From Ancistrus triradiatus (taxonomy: Eukaryota; Chordata; Actinopteri; Siluriformes; Loricariidae): a DNA stretch of 64,000 nucleotides. Positions 1-10,468 of the stretch are shown in pieces. The translations under genes and the position numbers were made by a program. The DNA is taken from assembly GCA_025084515.1 (NCBI GenBank), contig JAJAGP010003163.1, positions 1-64,000 on the forward strand, written 5' to 3'. Numbering within the stretch: the first letter of the stretch is position 1; each line of letters begins with the position of its first letter. The notes under the pieces are model-generated. The model ran no database searches, had not been told where the DNA came from, and worked only from the letters and a program-made list of their open reading frames with translations.

Positions 1-231
1 GACACGGACAGTCACGTCACCCCCGGTCGTGCCCACTCCCGTGTCTCGAACAGTAGTGCCAGTGACTGTGTCCAGGTCGTCAGTAGTTCCAGTGGCTGCC
101 CCCAGGGCGTCTGCAGTTCAGGTTGCTGCCCCCAGGGCGTCTGCACTCCCAGTGGCTGCATCCAGGTCGACAGAGGCCTTTCTAAAGGCCGCATCCTCGA
201 CAGAGGCCTTCCCTGAGGCCGCATCCTCGAC
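1..231 (+). mobile_element. Fragment of LTR-element internal region (Ser/Pro/Ala-rich)
   Basis: These bases match 22490-22720 in the same orientation with one mismatch seen (G at 221, A at 22710); the match stops at 231. The shared part encodes a low-complexity stretch rich in Pro, Val, Ala and Ser (repeats like VPVAAPRASA). It belongs to the same LTR-derived element family as 22.0-24.7 kb and enters the window from outside. No function is claimed. Confidence 0.85.
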
Positions 232-409
232 CACGATATATACAAATATACAAATGACATGCATTGATAATGAAAAAAAAGATGCTGTAAAGTAGAAAAG
301 ACTTTAAGAAGTCGTGTAATATAATATTCTGAATAATTTAAAAATGTAAAATTTAAACAAGTTGTCTATTATATATGTCTATTATATGTCTGATATATAC
401 TGTTGTTGC
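232..409. other. AT-rich stretch, nothing recognised
   Basis: Low-complexity AT-rich DNA follows the duplicated LTR-element segment. I see no gene, RNA or repeat family here. Confidence 0.5.
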
Positions 410-1415
410 TACTCTTCCTCTGAAATCCTAACAGGAAGTTCAGTTTTTCAGAGTTGTAAACTCTGGGAGAGGAACTGTGGGTTATCTTTTTTGGAATATT
501 GTAAAGTATTTATCTTGTAAAGAGCTGTATTTGGTGGATTCTGTTAAGAAGTGCAACTCTGTTTCTACACTGTTAATGCTGCAGCTCTCTGCTCTGGGGG
601 AAGCAAGGGTTTCTTGTATTGGCCTATGATCAGTTTGCATAGGCAGTTTGTCAGCATGGTTCTGTGTTTCTGATCAGTGCTCACTGTGTACTCTGCAACA
701 GCATACTGTCGATTTAAGACCAGACAGCACTGCATCTTACTCTGTGCTGCAGTTTCTTTCTTCCAGTGGGTTATGTAGTTTTGTTATTGTTGTGTTATAA
801 TTTGATTAACTCTGATTGATCTGAGTTTCATCAGGTCCTGAAGTGGTGTGGTGTTAGTATGGGTTAGTGTAATGTTTGTGTATGGAGTTGAGGTTCAAGA
901 CCAGTGACATAGCTTGGCACTTTACTCAGCTCATAGTATTGCAGGGCTTTAAAATGGTAAGATTATGGATCACTGCTTTTTATATTTGATGGATCTTTTT
1001 TGGATTTTCAGTAGTAGAGGGAATCTGCCCAATTCTGGGCTCCTTATGTGCCATGTTTTTGTGAATTTGTAGAATTATGTTGCAGGATTCAGTATGAGTA
1101 ATTTTGGCTGTTTGTTTATCACATTTATTAAAGTTTTGGCTGGTGAGAGGTTCCCACACCCCACTCCCATACAGACCAATGAGATCTATAACTGACTCAC
1201 ATAATTTAAGCCAAATTTGAACTGGTGTTTGTACGGGAATCTGACGCTTTATTGAGAAGAATACCCTGTGTGCTTTCCCTGTCAGTTCATTTACTGCTGA
1301 AATGAAGCTTCCTTTAAAATGTCCTAAATAAATAAATTCTTTGCAGTTTTCTATTGTATGTGTTCCTAAGGTGAAGTGTGTGTTTCCTTGAGGTCGATCT
1401 GTTCTATGGAGTATG
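410..1415 (-). pseudogene. Degraded LINE reverse-transcriptase C-terminal region
   Basis: Read on the minus strand with frameshifts, this region shows the C-terminal part of a non-LTR retrotransposon polyprotein common in fish. Visible blocks are CKEFIYLG near 1340, LTGKAHRVFFSIKRQI near 1265, IDLIGLYGSGVWEPLTSQNF near 1180, HFKALQYYEL near 940 and ETELHFLTE-like residues near 560. This is the region downstream of the RT catalytic core, so the YADD box is absent and the copy is 5'-truncated. Several frame changes and stops make it non-functional. The clade is not assigned; family identity rests on recalled resemblance. Confidence 0.65.
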
Positions 1416-1608
1416 TGACTGTGGTGGCCTAGTGGTAAAGGTGCAGGACTATGGACCAGAAGGTCCAGGGTTCAAATCCCATCTCAGCCAAACTGCCACT
1501 GTTGGGTCCATGAGCAAGACCTTTAACCCACAATTGCTTGGATTGTAAGACTGTACCAATTGTAAGTCGCTCTGGATAAGGGTGTCTGCTAAATGCTGTA
1601 AATGTGCA
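1416..1608 (+). repeat. tRNA-derived SINE
   Basis: A pol III A-box-like TGGCCTAGTGG lies at 1425-1435 and a B-box GGTTCAAATCC at 1469-1479, the spacing of a tRNA-derived promoter. Downstream at about 1563-1595 is the core reading GTCGCTCTGGATAAGGGTG then TCTGCTAAATGC, a motif seen in many teleost SINEs. It is a retroposed SINE, not a tRNA gene: no clean acceptor stem closes around the boxes. Confidence 0.75.
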
Positions 1609-1639
1609 TTTGGTCTTTTTCAAGTTCACTGTCAAGTCC

Positions 1640-2225
1640 AGTCACATCTATTTATATAGCACTTTTTATAATGGAGCATTGTCTCAAAGCAACTTTACAA
1701 GTTTAGATTATCTTCTAATATCTACGTCCAATCCCAAATTGAGCAAGCCTAGGGCGACAGTGGCAAGGAAAAACTCCGTAAGTGTTATGAGGAGAAATCC
1801 TTGGGAGGACCAAGACTCAAAAAGGGACCCAACCTCCTTGGGTGGCATAGATGATAAATCTAAGAATGAAACTAAAGTCATGGAGTCATACTTCAAATAA
1901 AACGTAAAATATGCACATCGGCATTAAGTGGCCTGGGTTTGATGGGGCTGGAGCTGATGACGGAAGCAGCTTGAGTGAAGCTGCAGCGGATGAACATCAT
2001 GTGTGGGACTGTAACTGGTACCGGAACACAGTTCGGAGAGAATACAGAAAATGTAATTAGTTATTGATTAAGAGCACAGTGTCTATTAACAATCACTGAT
2101 GCCATGAGTAGCATGAGACCCCGGCAGCATTAGCTATAGCAGCATTACCTTTTCAGCTTAGCTAGAAAGAGGAGAACTGGTAGGTAACACAGCCAAGAGG
2201 GATCACATGAGACATCAGCAACTCC
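1640..2225 (-). mobile_element. L2-type LINE 3' UTR
   Basis: This is the reverse-orientation counterpart of 28.93-29.80 kb: both contain the block reading (on this strand) AAATTGAGCAAGCCTAGGGC, the AGGAAAAACTCC block and, further out, AAGAGGGATCACATGAGACA. The segment next to the 28.9-kb copy encodes the L2 ORF2 C-terminus, which identifies this as the untranslated 3' end. The 3' tip lies at the low-coordinate side, directly beside the SINE. Confidence 0.7.
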
Positions 2226-2289
2226 ACATTTTTATAAAACATAACTAAACATTCAGTCTGATCTTTAAAAAAGTATTTAACATTAGTTC

Positions 2290-2809
2290 AGCATCACCTG
2301 TCCCACTACCTTTGATTTTATTCTTTCAACTCATCTACATCGCAAGTTTTGCTTTTGCTATAATAAAATTACAAAAACGCATTTTTTGTCTTTGGGCAGC
2401 GGAATACTTTGGTCCATACATAAAGAGGTTGTCAGTTATTAACACGTTAAAAATTCCAAACCAAGTTCATAAGATTCTAAAAAGGGGTGTCAGTCTGGTG
2501 CATTTTAGGAAGAGGTGCTCTTCCATGTTACAGAAGGGACATATTGGAGGAACAGTGGGGTCAATGTGTGATATGTGTTCTTGGGTGGCTATGGCTTCAT
2601 GTACCAGTCTCCACTGAAAATCAGCTGTATGCTTTTTTTGTATGAAACTTGTATAGGGATCTCCAGCACCCCCGTGGAGATGACTTAAGATGTAGAGACC
2701 TTAACCACTGAGACTCTACATTCTGGTGAATGACTTTCACTGTGATGCCATACAAGGCCTTCTTCCGTGCATTGGAGAAGTCAGTCAGTTGTGGAGTTTG
2801 GAAAGACAA
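2290..2809 (-). pseudogene. Tx1-like LINE ORF2 C-terminus (copy B, distal part)
   Basis: On the minus strand the translation contains FSNARKKALYGITVKVIHQN, then after a frameshift DFQWRLVHEAIATQEHISHI followed by a CPFC zinc-like pair and HLFLKC. These blocks match the C-terminal domain of Tx1-like LINE ORF2 proteins. It is the continuation of the copy-B fragment at 3.49-4.21 kb, from which it is separated by an unrelated SGNH ORF fragment. The frame breaks show that it is dead. Confidence 0.65.
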
Positions 2810-2814
2810 TATCG

Positions 2815-3485
2815 ACTCCTTGTTCTCTCGATACCCTCAAGCTTACCCTCAAAGGCTGTCCAGTTGTCTATATAGCCCACGTTGTTTTCAGAGCACCACT
2901 TGGACAGCCAGCAGTTCAGCGACCATAACCTGCTGTAGGCTTGGTCACCTCGCCGCATTGGGATGGGGCCAGAGCACACTACAGCATCGGACATCGCCTT
3001 CGCCACGCTAACCACCTCTACAAAATTAGCCTTAGTAACCTCTGACTGACGAAGGCGTATATCATTAGCCCCCTACATGTATAACTATCCTAGAGAATAT
3101 GCGGCTCTCGAGTTCACTAAGACTCGTTACAATGTCCGGCACTCTGGCTCCGGGGATACAGAGAACTCTAGCTGCTGGTGTCCCTAAAGGGGTAGCAAGT
3201 TTTCACGTGTCGTAAAATAGAGTCACCTATGACCAGAGCTCTTTCAACAGGCTGCTCATTGGTGTGTTTCACTGAGGAGGGCAAGCCTGTTGGGACACGT
3301 GAACAGGTAAAGAGTGGTGCTCTCGTGGACTAGCCTTACGACTACGTCGCCGAACCGTCACCCACTTGCCCTGCTGCGAGGACTCTGCCGGTGCTCTAAC
3401 TTCACCTTTGGCATCCAGATCTGCTAAGCTAGGAGCTGAGCTAGCCTTCTCTAATGTCTGGATGCGCGCCTCTAAAACTACTTAG
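2815..3485 (-). pseudogene. CR1/L2-type LINE ORF1 with SGNH-hydrolase (esterase) domain, fragment
   Basis: Minus-strand translation gives a Ser/Lys-rich leader, then ERALVIGDSILRHVK (GDS motif of SGNH hydrolases) near 3220, a degenerate VHVGxxDIR block near 3075, and SGPIPMRRGDQAYSRLWSLN with WCSENNVGYIDNW near 2960-2860. Esterase-like ORF1 proteins are known in CR1-related LINEs. At least two frameshifts/stops are present. It sits exactly between two halves of a Tx1-like LINE, so it is either an insertion or the product of a rearrangement. A related copy lies at 53.6-53.9 kb. Confidence 0.65.
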
Positions 3486-3489
3486 GTCT

Positions 3490-4213
3490 CCTTTCTTTGG
3501 TAGGAGAGATAACACAGCTCTGGTGCAGCTGACTGGCAAACTGCCCTTATTTATTGACCATTTAAAAACCTCATGCAAGTCCAAACCCAAAGTATCCCAA
3601 AAATGTTTGTAAAAGTCTGTGACTAGTCCATCGATGCCTGGTGCTTTCCCCGAGGACTGTTTTGCTGCTGTGGTGAGTTCCTGTGGTGAGTTCCTTTCTA
3701 GATGCGGTAACGCTTGAAACAGTTCTTTTTCGTACTGGGAGTGGGTTTCTTCAACCTGATACAAGTTTTCGTGAAAGTTCTTAGCAATTCCGCTCATTTC
3801 CACTGGATTGGTAGTCAGTGTTCCATCCATGCGTTTAAGAAAAAGCATCTGGTTTGGCTGTCTTTGTTTTTTTTCCAGGCTGAAAAAGAAAGCTGTTGGA
3901 GCATCCATATCTTTAATGTTCATCATGTTCGCCCTAATAAGAGCTCCTTTTGCCTGTTCATGGAGATAAGAACTTAGCCCTTTTCTTTTTTTTGGTTCCA
4001 ATTTATTATATTGGCTTCTAGCGTTTTTATTTCTTTTTCAAATTCTTTAACTGAGGTTTTTATAACTGTCCTCCTGTGTGTGGCATGTTGTTGGCAAGAA
4101 CCTTTTATATTTGTTTTTCTAAACTCCCACCAACTGCACAAATGACTAAAACCTCCATTCTTTTGTTTCCAATTTCCCCAAAATGTTTCGAAACTTATCA
4201 CAAAAAACGGCAT
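3490..4213 (-). pseudogene. Tx1-like LINE ORF2, linker to RT start (copy B)
   Basis: The minus strand carries an open stretch of about 186 codons: a basic linker, GALIRANMMNIKDMDAPTAF, FFSLEKKQRQ, then SSGKAPGIDGLVTDFYKHFW (the conserved GxDGL block entering RT) and SLLPKKGDL. Upstream (4213-3974) lies the linker with EKEIKTLEANI, in another frame. Synteny of blocks equals that of copy A at 6.5-6.0 kb, but the sequence differs, so it is a separate older copy. The RT palm is missing at the junction near 3485. Confidence 0.75.
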
Positions 4214-4309
4214 TTTGTGTAAAAATCTTGTGGGCTAACTCTGTTTTGAAAGTAAAGGTCTAAGTACCAAAGCCACTAAGTACTAAGTACTATAGGTCAG
4301 TCACTTTTT

Positions 4310-6534
4310 TTGATAATAAAGTCAAAATAAAGTGCCCTCCATTCAGGTTTAGTATCAGTACTGAGCTTAAAGAAAGCAGGCCACGGAGTATCAGTTCTGT
4401 TGTTCAATCTGTTTTTCTTTAGTGCTTTCACACTGACTCTATAAAACAGTTTTCCAGAGGCTGATTTAAAATTCAGTCTGCTGACCCACCATGTTTAAAA
4501 AAGGTCCATCACAGTCTCTTAAGTCCGGTGTTAGAGTTATCTCTGGGAAGGGATCGTCCTCTGTAGGAGCGACCGCCCTTGCACTGTATCCCTTAAGCAG
4601 GCCTTGCTCTTTGTCTGTGAGAGCTGCTTTCCACCGGTCCAGGAGTTGTGTAGTTACTCGTCTTGATCTTATCCCCAGGTGTACTGCCAGCTCTTCAGTG
4701 TTGTTCAAGTCAAGCCCAGCAATGTCCACAAAACATCAAAGTGTTGTAACTCCTAAATTGAGAAGGACTCTGGTTAGCGCAGGAGCACTCGCACTCGTTA
4801 TGTCCAGACGAGCCTTGTAAACCAAAGGTTCATACAGAAGCCAGCATGAGGTTCCATGTTCTTGACGGTGTTTATCAAAGAGGTTCCAAATCCTAAAACG
4901 TCCATGATAAAAATCAGGTAGTCTGGTAGTGTGTAAAGTCTTCATATGAGTGAAAAACAGGGCTCGATCAAGCTCAAGTCCTTCTGCCATTCTTAACATT
5001 TTAAGAGCCATTGCTCTATACACCACATCTTTGGGCCCTGTGGGAAGTCTTTGAATGTACTGCAGACGAAATGCAACAATCCTGCTGGCGTTATGTACGA
5101 GTCCTTGCCCTCCTTCATCCTTAGGTATACGCAAGATACTTTGTGGTACCTAGTGTAGGTGATCCCAAAAAAGTCTACAAGCAGAGCCTGAAGAGTGAGC
5201 TATAGTTTTGGTGGAGGGTCAACACATGCCAATTTATTATTAATAATAAGCACTCTCCCACGATATGACAATTGAGGAACTAACCATTTCCATTTATTTA
5301 GACGCCCCTTTATTTTCTCAACTAATCCGTCCCAGTTTTTTTCAGTCAATTCGCTGTCACCTAGGTAGACACCTAAATACTTAAAGCCACTTTTCTTCCA
5401 TGCCAAGCCGTGGTGGAGTTGTGCTTCTGTCCCACTCCATTCCCCAATTAAAACTGCTTCACTTTTCTTCCAATTTACCTTTGCAGATGATAAGACTTTG
5501 TACTCATTTAAAATGTCAGCCAAAGACTCAACATCGGCCTGGGAACTAACCATGACCACTAAGTTATCTGCATATGAAGGAATGCGTAAGGGGGCTCCAC
5601 AACTAGGTATAATTAGTCCTCTAATTTTGTCCCTTAACCTGTATCATAAAAGGGTTCACACGCTAGTGCGTACAACATGCCGGACAAGCAAGCAACTTTG
5701 TCTAATGCCTCTCAAAACTTTTAAAGGGGCATAAAAACCACCGTTAACTTTGAGTACACTCTCAATCTCATTACAAAGAACTTTAAGCATCGATATAAAG
5801 CCAACATTTATACCACAATTCTCTAAAACTTTCCAGAGATATTTATGCTCAACTCTGTCAAATGCTTTTTCTTGGTCTAGGAAAATTAGCCCTGTCCTCA
5901 GACCTGAAATTCTGGATATTTCCAGGACATCACGAATTAGATGGATGTTATCAAAAATGGACATACCTGGCACACAGTACGTCTGGACAATTTTAACCAC
6001 CTGCTCCATCACCTTACTTAGCCTCCAAGCTAATGCCTCTGAAAGTAGCTTATATTCTGTGCAAAGCAGTGCCACAGGGCGCCAGTTCCTCAAATCAGTT
6101 AGGTCACCCTTCTTTGGCAACAGAGTAAGTATGACTCTCCTGCAGCTTAAGGGGAGTTCACCTTCACGCACACTGTTCTTAAGAACGTGTCACACGTCCC
6201 AAAAACGGGCCAGAAGGCTTTGTAAAATTCAGCTGGGAGGCCATCAATGCCATTCTCCATACTCTGGAGTGCTACCCACAACTCCTCTTTGAAAAAAACG
6301 CTCCTCCACTTCCCTTGCTTCGGTCCACTCGCTCTCATAGAGCTTAGAGAAGAACTCCACTGTCTGCTCACGAATTCTCGAAGGCTCAGAAACTAGAGCC
6401 CCCGCTTCAGTTCGCACAGCGTGCATAAGCCTTTTCTGGCCATTCTTGTGCTCGAGACTAAAAAAGAACTTCGTAGGAGAATCCATTTCCGAAACCAGCC
6501 GAACCAGCGCCCCCTGTGCTGTTGTGCTGTTGTG
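4310..6534 (-). pseudogene. Tx1-like LINE ORF2 reverse transcriptase and C-terminal domain
   Basis: Minus-strand blocks in order: EMDSPTKFFFSLEHKNGQKR (6490), LTLLPKKGDLTDLRNWRPVA (6130), FLDQEKAFDRVEHKYL (RT motif A, 5890), RGIRQSC (5680), YADNLVVMVS (5560; the usual YADD has lost its second Asp), FKYLGVYLGDSELTEKNW (5390), and a C-terminal part with KDEGGQGLVHNASRIVAF (5120) and ASGKLFYR-like residues (4450). At least four frame breaks separate the blocks. The family copies its RNA by target-primed reverse transcription; this copy is inactive. Confidence 0.8.
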
Positions 6535-7054
6535 CAATGGTCTTGTATGTCTTACAATTGCTCCCACAGTTGATTTATTCACATCAACCTGCTTGCCTAT
6601 TATAGATTCACTCTTCCCAGCCTGGTGCAGGTCTACAATTTTCTTCCTGGTGTCCTTCGACAGCTGTTTGGTCTTGGCCATGGTTAAGTTTGGAGTCTGA
6701 CTGTTTGAGGCTGTGGACAGGTGTCTTTTATACAGATAACGAAGTCAAACAGGTGTCATTAATACAGGTAACGAGTGGAGGACAGACGAGATTCCTTAAA
6801 GAAGAAGTTACTAGTCTGTGAGAGCCAGAAATATTGCTTGTTTGTGGGTGACCAAATACTTATTTTCCACCATGATTTACAATTAAATTATTTAAAAATC
6901 CTACAATGTGATTTCCTGGATTTTTTTTTCTCATTTTGTGTCTCATAGTTGAAGTGTACCTATGATGAAAATTACAGACCTCTCTTGTCTTTCTAAGTTG
7001 GAGAACTTGCACAATCAGTGGCTGACTAAATAGGCCTACTTTTTTGCCCCACTG
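6535..7054 (-). mobile_element. Tc1-like family A fragment inserted in the LINE
   Basis: The terminal repeat CAGTGGGGCAAAAAAG (here reverse) ends at 7054 next to TA at 7055-7056, the Tc1/mariner target dinucleotide. Inside is a minus-strand transposase start at 6681 (MAKTKQLSKDTRKKIVDLHQ, the paired-like HTH region) that runs into LINE sequence after about 45 residues. Only one terminus is present, so the copy is truncated, and no transposase catalytic domain remains. Confidence 0.8.
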
Positions 7055-7060
7055 TACATT

Positions 7061-7623
7061 GCTTTTGATTTCTATGAACGCTTCTCCATATATCACTTGA
7101 TGTGTGAGCTTCGAGTATCTCATGTCACCTCTTGTGCGATGCAACGTGAGGCTCTGAGTGATTTCTGTTGATGTCACTTACTGTGCAATTAAAATCACCT
7201 CCTATTATTAAAAGTTCATTAGGGTCACAATTTAAAACCACAGAACTCAATGTATCAAAGAACACCATCCTCTCAATTCCCTCTGTTGGTGCATAATCAC
7301 AGATAAAAACAATGGTATCGTTGTCAAAGCTGGCCCGTACTTTCAACAATCTGCCATCTAAAACGTTGTATACAGTATAGGTATGTGGAGTGAAGTTCTT
7401 AGCAAACAGTATAGCCACCACACCACTCAGTGATGTTTTGTGTTTAAGTACTGCTAGTCCCCCCCACTCCATTCATCCAATCTACAGCATTGTCATCGTT
7501 GCTGTGTGTTTCTTGTAGAAATACTACATCAGCCCATTTCTGCTTCGACAACTCATAAAATGTAGCTCTTTTTCTAAAATCTCGTGCTCTGTTAATGTTA
7601 AGTGTTCCTTTATTTATTCCACT
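7061..7623 (-). pseudogene. Tx1-like LINE ORF2 apurinic-like endonuclease domain
   Basis: The minus strand encodes LNINRARDFRKRATFYELSK, DVVFLQETHS (the QET motif of APE-type endonucleases) and, after a one-base shift near 7460, GRLLKVRASF, VFICDYAPTEG and LIIGGDFNCTVSDINRNHSE (GDFN motif). Active-site blocks of the nuclease are therefore present, but in two frames. The Met at about 7623 is the likely ORF2 start because family homology begins just after it. The C-terminal end of the domain is cut by the Tc1 insertion at 7054. Confidence 0.75.
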
Positions 7624-7690
7624 CATTAAAAGAGTGAGAATATACAGCACATTAATTAGAAGTAAACATGCCAAGTCAACCTGATAGCTT

Positions 7691-8390
7691 CTACTCTGTC
7701 TGTAACTCATTGTCATGATTGGATTTTTTGAGGTTTGTCAATATTTTCTTTAATCTGCTGATCTCTTGAGACTTAAAAGCTTCATCTCTGCTCTGGTGTT
7801 TTACATCATGTATGAACTGCGATTTATCAGGGAAATAATTTCCAAGCATTACTCCTCTCTGCCCTTTTGTTTTTCGCAAAAAGCTACTTATTTCGCCAGC
7901 AGTATACAATACAGACAAGTCCTCTTTCAAACACAGACCATTCTGAATCTGACTGAAAACCTTCTCCATCTTGTCCACATTTCTCTGCCCAGTCTCCTTT
8001 CTTAGATTGCTTACACCATTTCCCCTGATCTTCTTGTTTCCTTTTGAATGGTACCTTAAAAACGGCTCCTCTACTATCTCTGCTGAGTCTTGTGTTTCAA
8101 TACCACTATAACCCGACTCAGCCACGTGAGGAGCGGTCATCGGCGACCCGACCTCAGCAGATCCCAGTTGCTTTAAGAAAGTTGTTGGCTGGTTCTATTC
8201 AATCACGAATAAGATGTCCCGTTTGTTTACATCTAAAGCACCTCATGTTAGTGTCCAAAGTAGCGTAGATTGTATTGTCAAAGCCCTCAATTTTAAATTT
8301 AAATGTTCGATTCAGTTCTTCTTTCGTGTCTTTGAACACCATATAAGTGAAACCCCCCCCCCCATGTCGGCGAGACAAATCGACTGGCGT
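7691..8390 (-). pseudogene. Tx1-like LINE ORF1 (zinc-knuckle RNA-binding protein), broken
   Basis: Minus-strand translation shows KEELNRTFKFKIEGFDNTIY, then MRCFRCKQTGHLIRD at about 8240-8195, a CCHC-type zinc knuckle (CxxCxxxxH; the last Cys is lost at a stop). A second open block, 149 codons, begins at 8140 and contains EISSFLRKTKGQRGVMLGNYF and SRLKKILTNLKK, the usual ORF1 C-terminus in this group. The family protein coats LINE RNA. A stop at the knuckle separates the two halves, so the protein cannot be made intact. Confidence 0.65.
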
Positions 8391-8545
8391 CTGAAGCCAC
8401 CATACTGCCGGCAGTGTTCACACATGCACACACACACACTAACTAAAGTTAATTAGTATACAGAAAAAACATGAGACTGGCCTTAAACGCCAAATGCTCC
8501 TGAGCTCGGTCGCTCGCCACGCTTCCCTCACCCGCCCACGCATGC

Positions 8546-8547
<2 letters not shown>

Positions 8548-8608
<61 letters not shown>

Positions 8609-8614
8609 GAGAGA
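8548..8614 (+). repeat. (GA)n microsatellite
   Basis: Sixty-seven bases of GA dinucleotide with one CG interruption at about 8596. Arg-Glu and Leu-Ser open frames across it are trivial products of the repeat. Confidence 0.97.
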
Positions 8615-8793
8615 TTGTGTGGGAACTGATTGCAGGTGATGATCCACATTATGTCCTGCACCTGCTTTGTTGGGGTAAACAATTAAAACCATGCTAATCA
8701 ATCGATTGAGGTCTGGCTGGAGAAGAATTGAGTTTCCCTCAATTCCTACCCTTGAAGGAAACAAAGTGAAGCTCCTTCACACATAAAATGTAA

Positions 8794-8795
<2 letters not shown>

Positions 8796-8833
<38 letters not shown>
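8796..8833 (+). repeat. (TA)n microsatellite beside a MITE
   Basis: A run of TA repeats directly abuts the left terminus of the MITE at 8834. TA is the target dinucleotide of the superfamily. Confidence 0.95.
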
Positions 8834-8836
<3 letters not shown>

Positions 8837-9305
8837 TGGTACCTCAGTACTCCTCGTTAATTTGTTCCAGAAGAACCGAAAATGACGAGTACCAATAAGG
8901 AATAATGTACATTGAACGAATCCGTTCCAGACCCCCCAAATCCAAATCATTTAAGCATTATATGCATGAATGCAGTTGCGTTGTACAGGTGTTCCATGAT
9001 TTATGAAGGGGATACATTCCGACATATCCATCATAAGATAAATGTATCATGAACCGATGAGTTTAACGATTGTTTGGTAGATCGTTTTATTGTAAAATAG
9101 CGGAGATTTGGAAAGTATACTATGATGAGAAATGTTAATTAAGTTAATGTTTAAAACATTAATCCACTTTCGGTTACACGGCTCGACTCAACTGAACTCG
9201 ACTCAACTCGACTCAACAACGAGAACTGAAAAAATTTGTTATGGTCAAAATGAGTTAAGAACCGAATTCAATGAGTTTCGAGGTGGTCGAGAACCGAGGT
9301 ACTAA

Positions 9306-9307
<2 letters not shown>
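8834..9307. mobile_element. Pogo/Tigger-like MITE
   Basis: The left end reads CAGTGGTACCTCAGTACTC and the right end is its imperfect inverse (GAACCGAGGTACTAATG). Near the left end is GAACCGAAAATGACGAGTAC, and near the right end GTTAAGAACCGAATTC. No ORF lies between, so the copy is non-autonomous. Both sides are TA/TG microsatellite. Assignment to pogo/Tigger-type families follows from the TACCTC terminal motif and TA context and is an inference. Confidence 0.65.
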
Positions 9308-9337
<30 letters not shown>

Positions 9338-9338
9338 C

Positions 9339-9385
<47 letters not shown>
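9308..9385 (+). repeat. (TG)n followed by (TA)n microsatellite
   Basis: TG repeats at about 9306-9332 run into TATATACTGTATATATA and then pure TA to 9385, where the next Tc1 terminus begins. Confidence 0.95.
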
Positions 9386-9391
<6 letters not shown>

Positions 9392-9762
9392 GTGCTTGAA
9401 AGTTTGTGAACCCTTTAGAATTTCCTATATTTCTGAATAAATACGACCTACAAAATCATCAGATGAAGTCCTAAAAGTAGATAAAGAGAACCCAGTTACA
9501 CAAATGAGACAAAAATATTGTACTTGGTCATTTATTTTTTGAGGAAAATGATCCAATATTACATATTAGTGAGTGGAAAAGTATGTGAGCCATTGCTTTC
9601 AGTATCTGGTGTGACCCCCCTGAGCTGTTGATCAGTCCTGCACACCGGCTTGGAGGAATTTTAGCCCATTCCTCCATACAGAACAGCTTCAGCTCTTAAC
9701 TTTAACTGCTCGCTTCTGGTCCTTCCACAACATTTTGATTGGATTAGGACGTTGAGGTCAGT
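9386..9762. mobile_element. Tc1-like family B end (truncated)
   Basis: AGTGGTGCTTGAAAGTTTG begins at 9386, the terminal repeat shared with the copy at 38.79 kb (subterminal AAAGTAGATAAAGAGAACCC and GATCCAATATTACATATTAG are identical blocks). The sequence then enters degenerate minus-strand transposase C-terminus. It stops near 9762 at a family E piece. Target-side TA is part of the microsatellite. Confidence 0.75.
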
Positions 9763-9765
9763 ACA

Positions 9766-10275
9766 TCACAAACGACAGTCGGTCACCCCTAGTAGTGATA
9801 CGAGGGACACTAAGAGCTTAGTGATATGTGCAGAACATCCCATGTGTTGCCTCTCGTGGTAGGAATTTCTTGCATTTTTCAGCAGGATAATGCTCGCCTA
9901 CACAATGTGAGTGTATCCCAGGATTGTCTTTGCCAGCTTGTAACACTTCTTTGGCCTGTCCACTTGCCAGATATATTGTCAGTTCCAATTGAACATTTAT
10001 GGGACCAGCTTTAGCAAGCTACAAAAAAGTGTGGAGGACCTACAGGTCCAGCTGTGCGTAAATTTGCTGCAGAGGCATGTCTAGCAGCCAGCAATCTCTC
10101 ATGAAGAGGTACACTACCTAAAAGCAGAACTTCTATGCCCTCTTGTGGCAGGACTCAGTGTCTAATCAGACCACACCTGTAATCATTTACATATCTGCCT
10201 GAGACATAATTCCATGCCGAGTTTTGCAGCAGTCCGACATTTCTATCTGGGTGCTTTATGTTTTTTGTCAGTTAG
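9766..10275 (+). pseudogene. Tc1-like family E transposase C-terminus
   Basis: Plus-strand translation includes ISCIFQQDNARLHNVSVSQD (the QQDN block with the second catalytic Asp) and, after a short divergence, PDILSVPIEHLWDQL (third catalytic residue in IEHLWD). The block before it resembles 55.7 kb in reverse. The terminal region GAGACATAATTCCATGCCGA near 10200 matches 57.54 kb. It lacks the N-terminal half, so it is dead. Confidence 0.7.
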
Positions 10276-10282
10276 TGTATCA

Positions 10283-10372
10283 TTACTTTGTAGGTAACTA
10301 CACAGCTGCTGATAAATAGCTTTTTTATTTTGGAGAGGAAGGGTAGATTTGAAATTGGTCTATAATTACACA
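10283..10372 (-). mobile_element. L2 LINE ORF2 fragment
   Basis: GCTGCTGATAAATAGC and GAAATTGGTCTATAATTA match, in the same orientation, the L2 copy at 61.75-61.83 kb, where the minus strand encodes the NYRPISHLPF block. Only about 90 bases remain. Confidence 0.6.
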
Positions 10373-10468
10373 GAACACGAGTGTGACTCAGTGTCACTGA
10401 ATCTCCAGCTATTTACAAACTGACTGCAATCAGTTCATGTGGGCAAACATGTCTCACCCACCCTCACC

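Larger units (their letters stand above)
4300..8400 (-). mobile_element. Tx1-like LINE, long but broken copy (copy A)
   Basis: Going 5' to 3' on the minus strand one finds ORF1 with a zinc knuckle (8.35-7.70 kb), ORF2 endonuclease (7.62-7.06 kb), a Tc1 insertion (7.05-6.54 kb), the ORF2 linker and RT (6.53-5.2 kb) and the C-terminal domain (5.13-4.3 kb). The order equals that of Tx1-group LINEs of fish and frogs. All ORFs are frameshifted. The 5' end near 8.4 kb and 3' end near 4.3 kb are approximate. Copy B follows immediately at its 3' side in the same orientation. Confidence 0.8.

Noticed and set aside
1425..1479. tRNA gene
   Set aside because: A and B boxes are present but the cloverleaf is not closed and a SINE core follows.
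8449..8764. Arg-Glu and Leu-Ser repeat proteins
   Set aside because: Products of the GA microsatellite in three frames.
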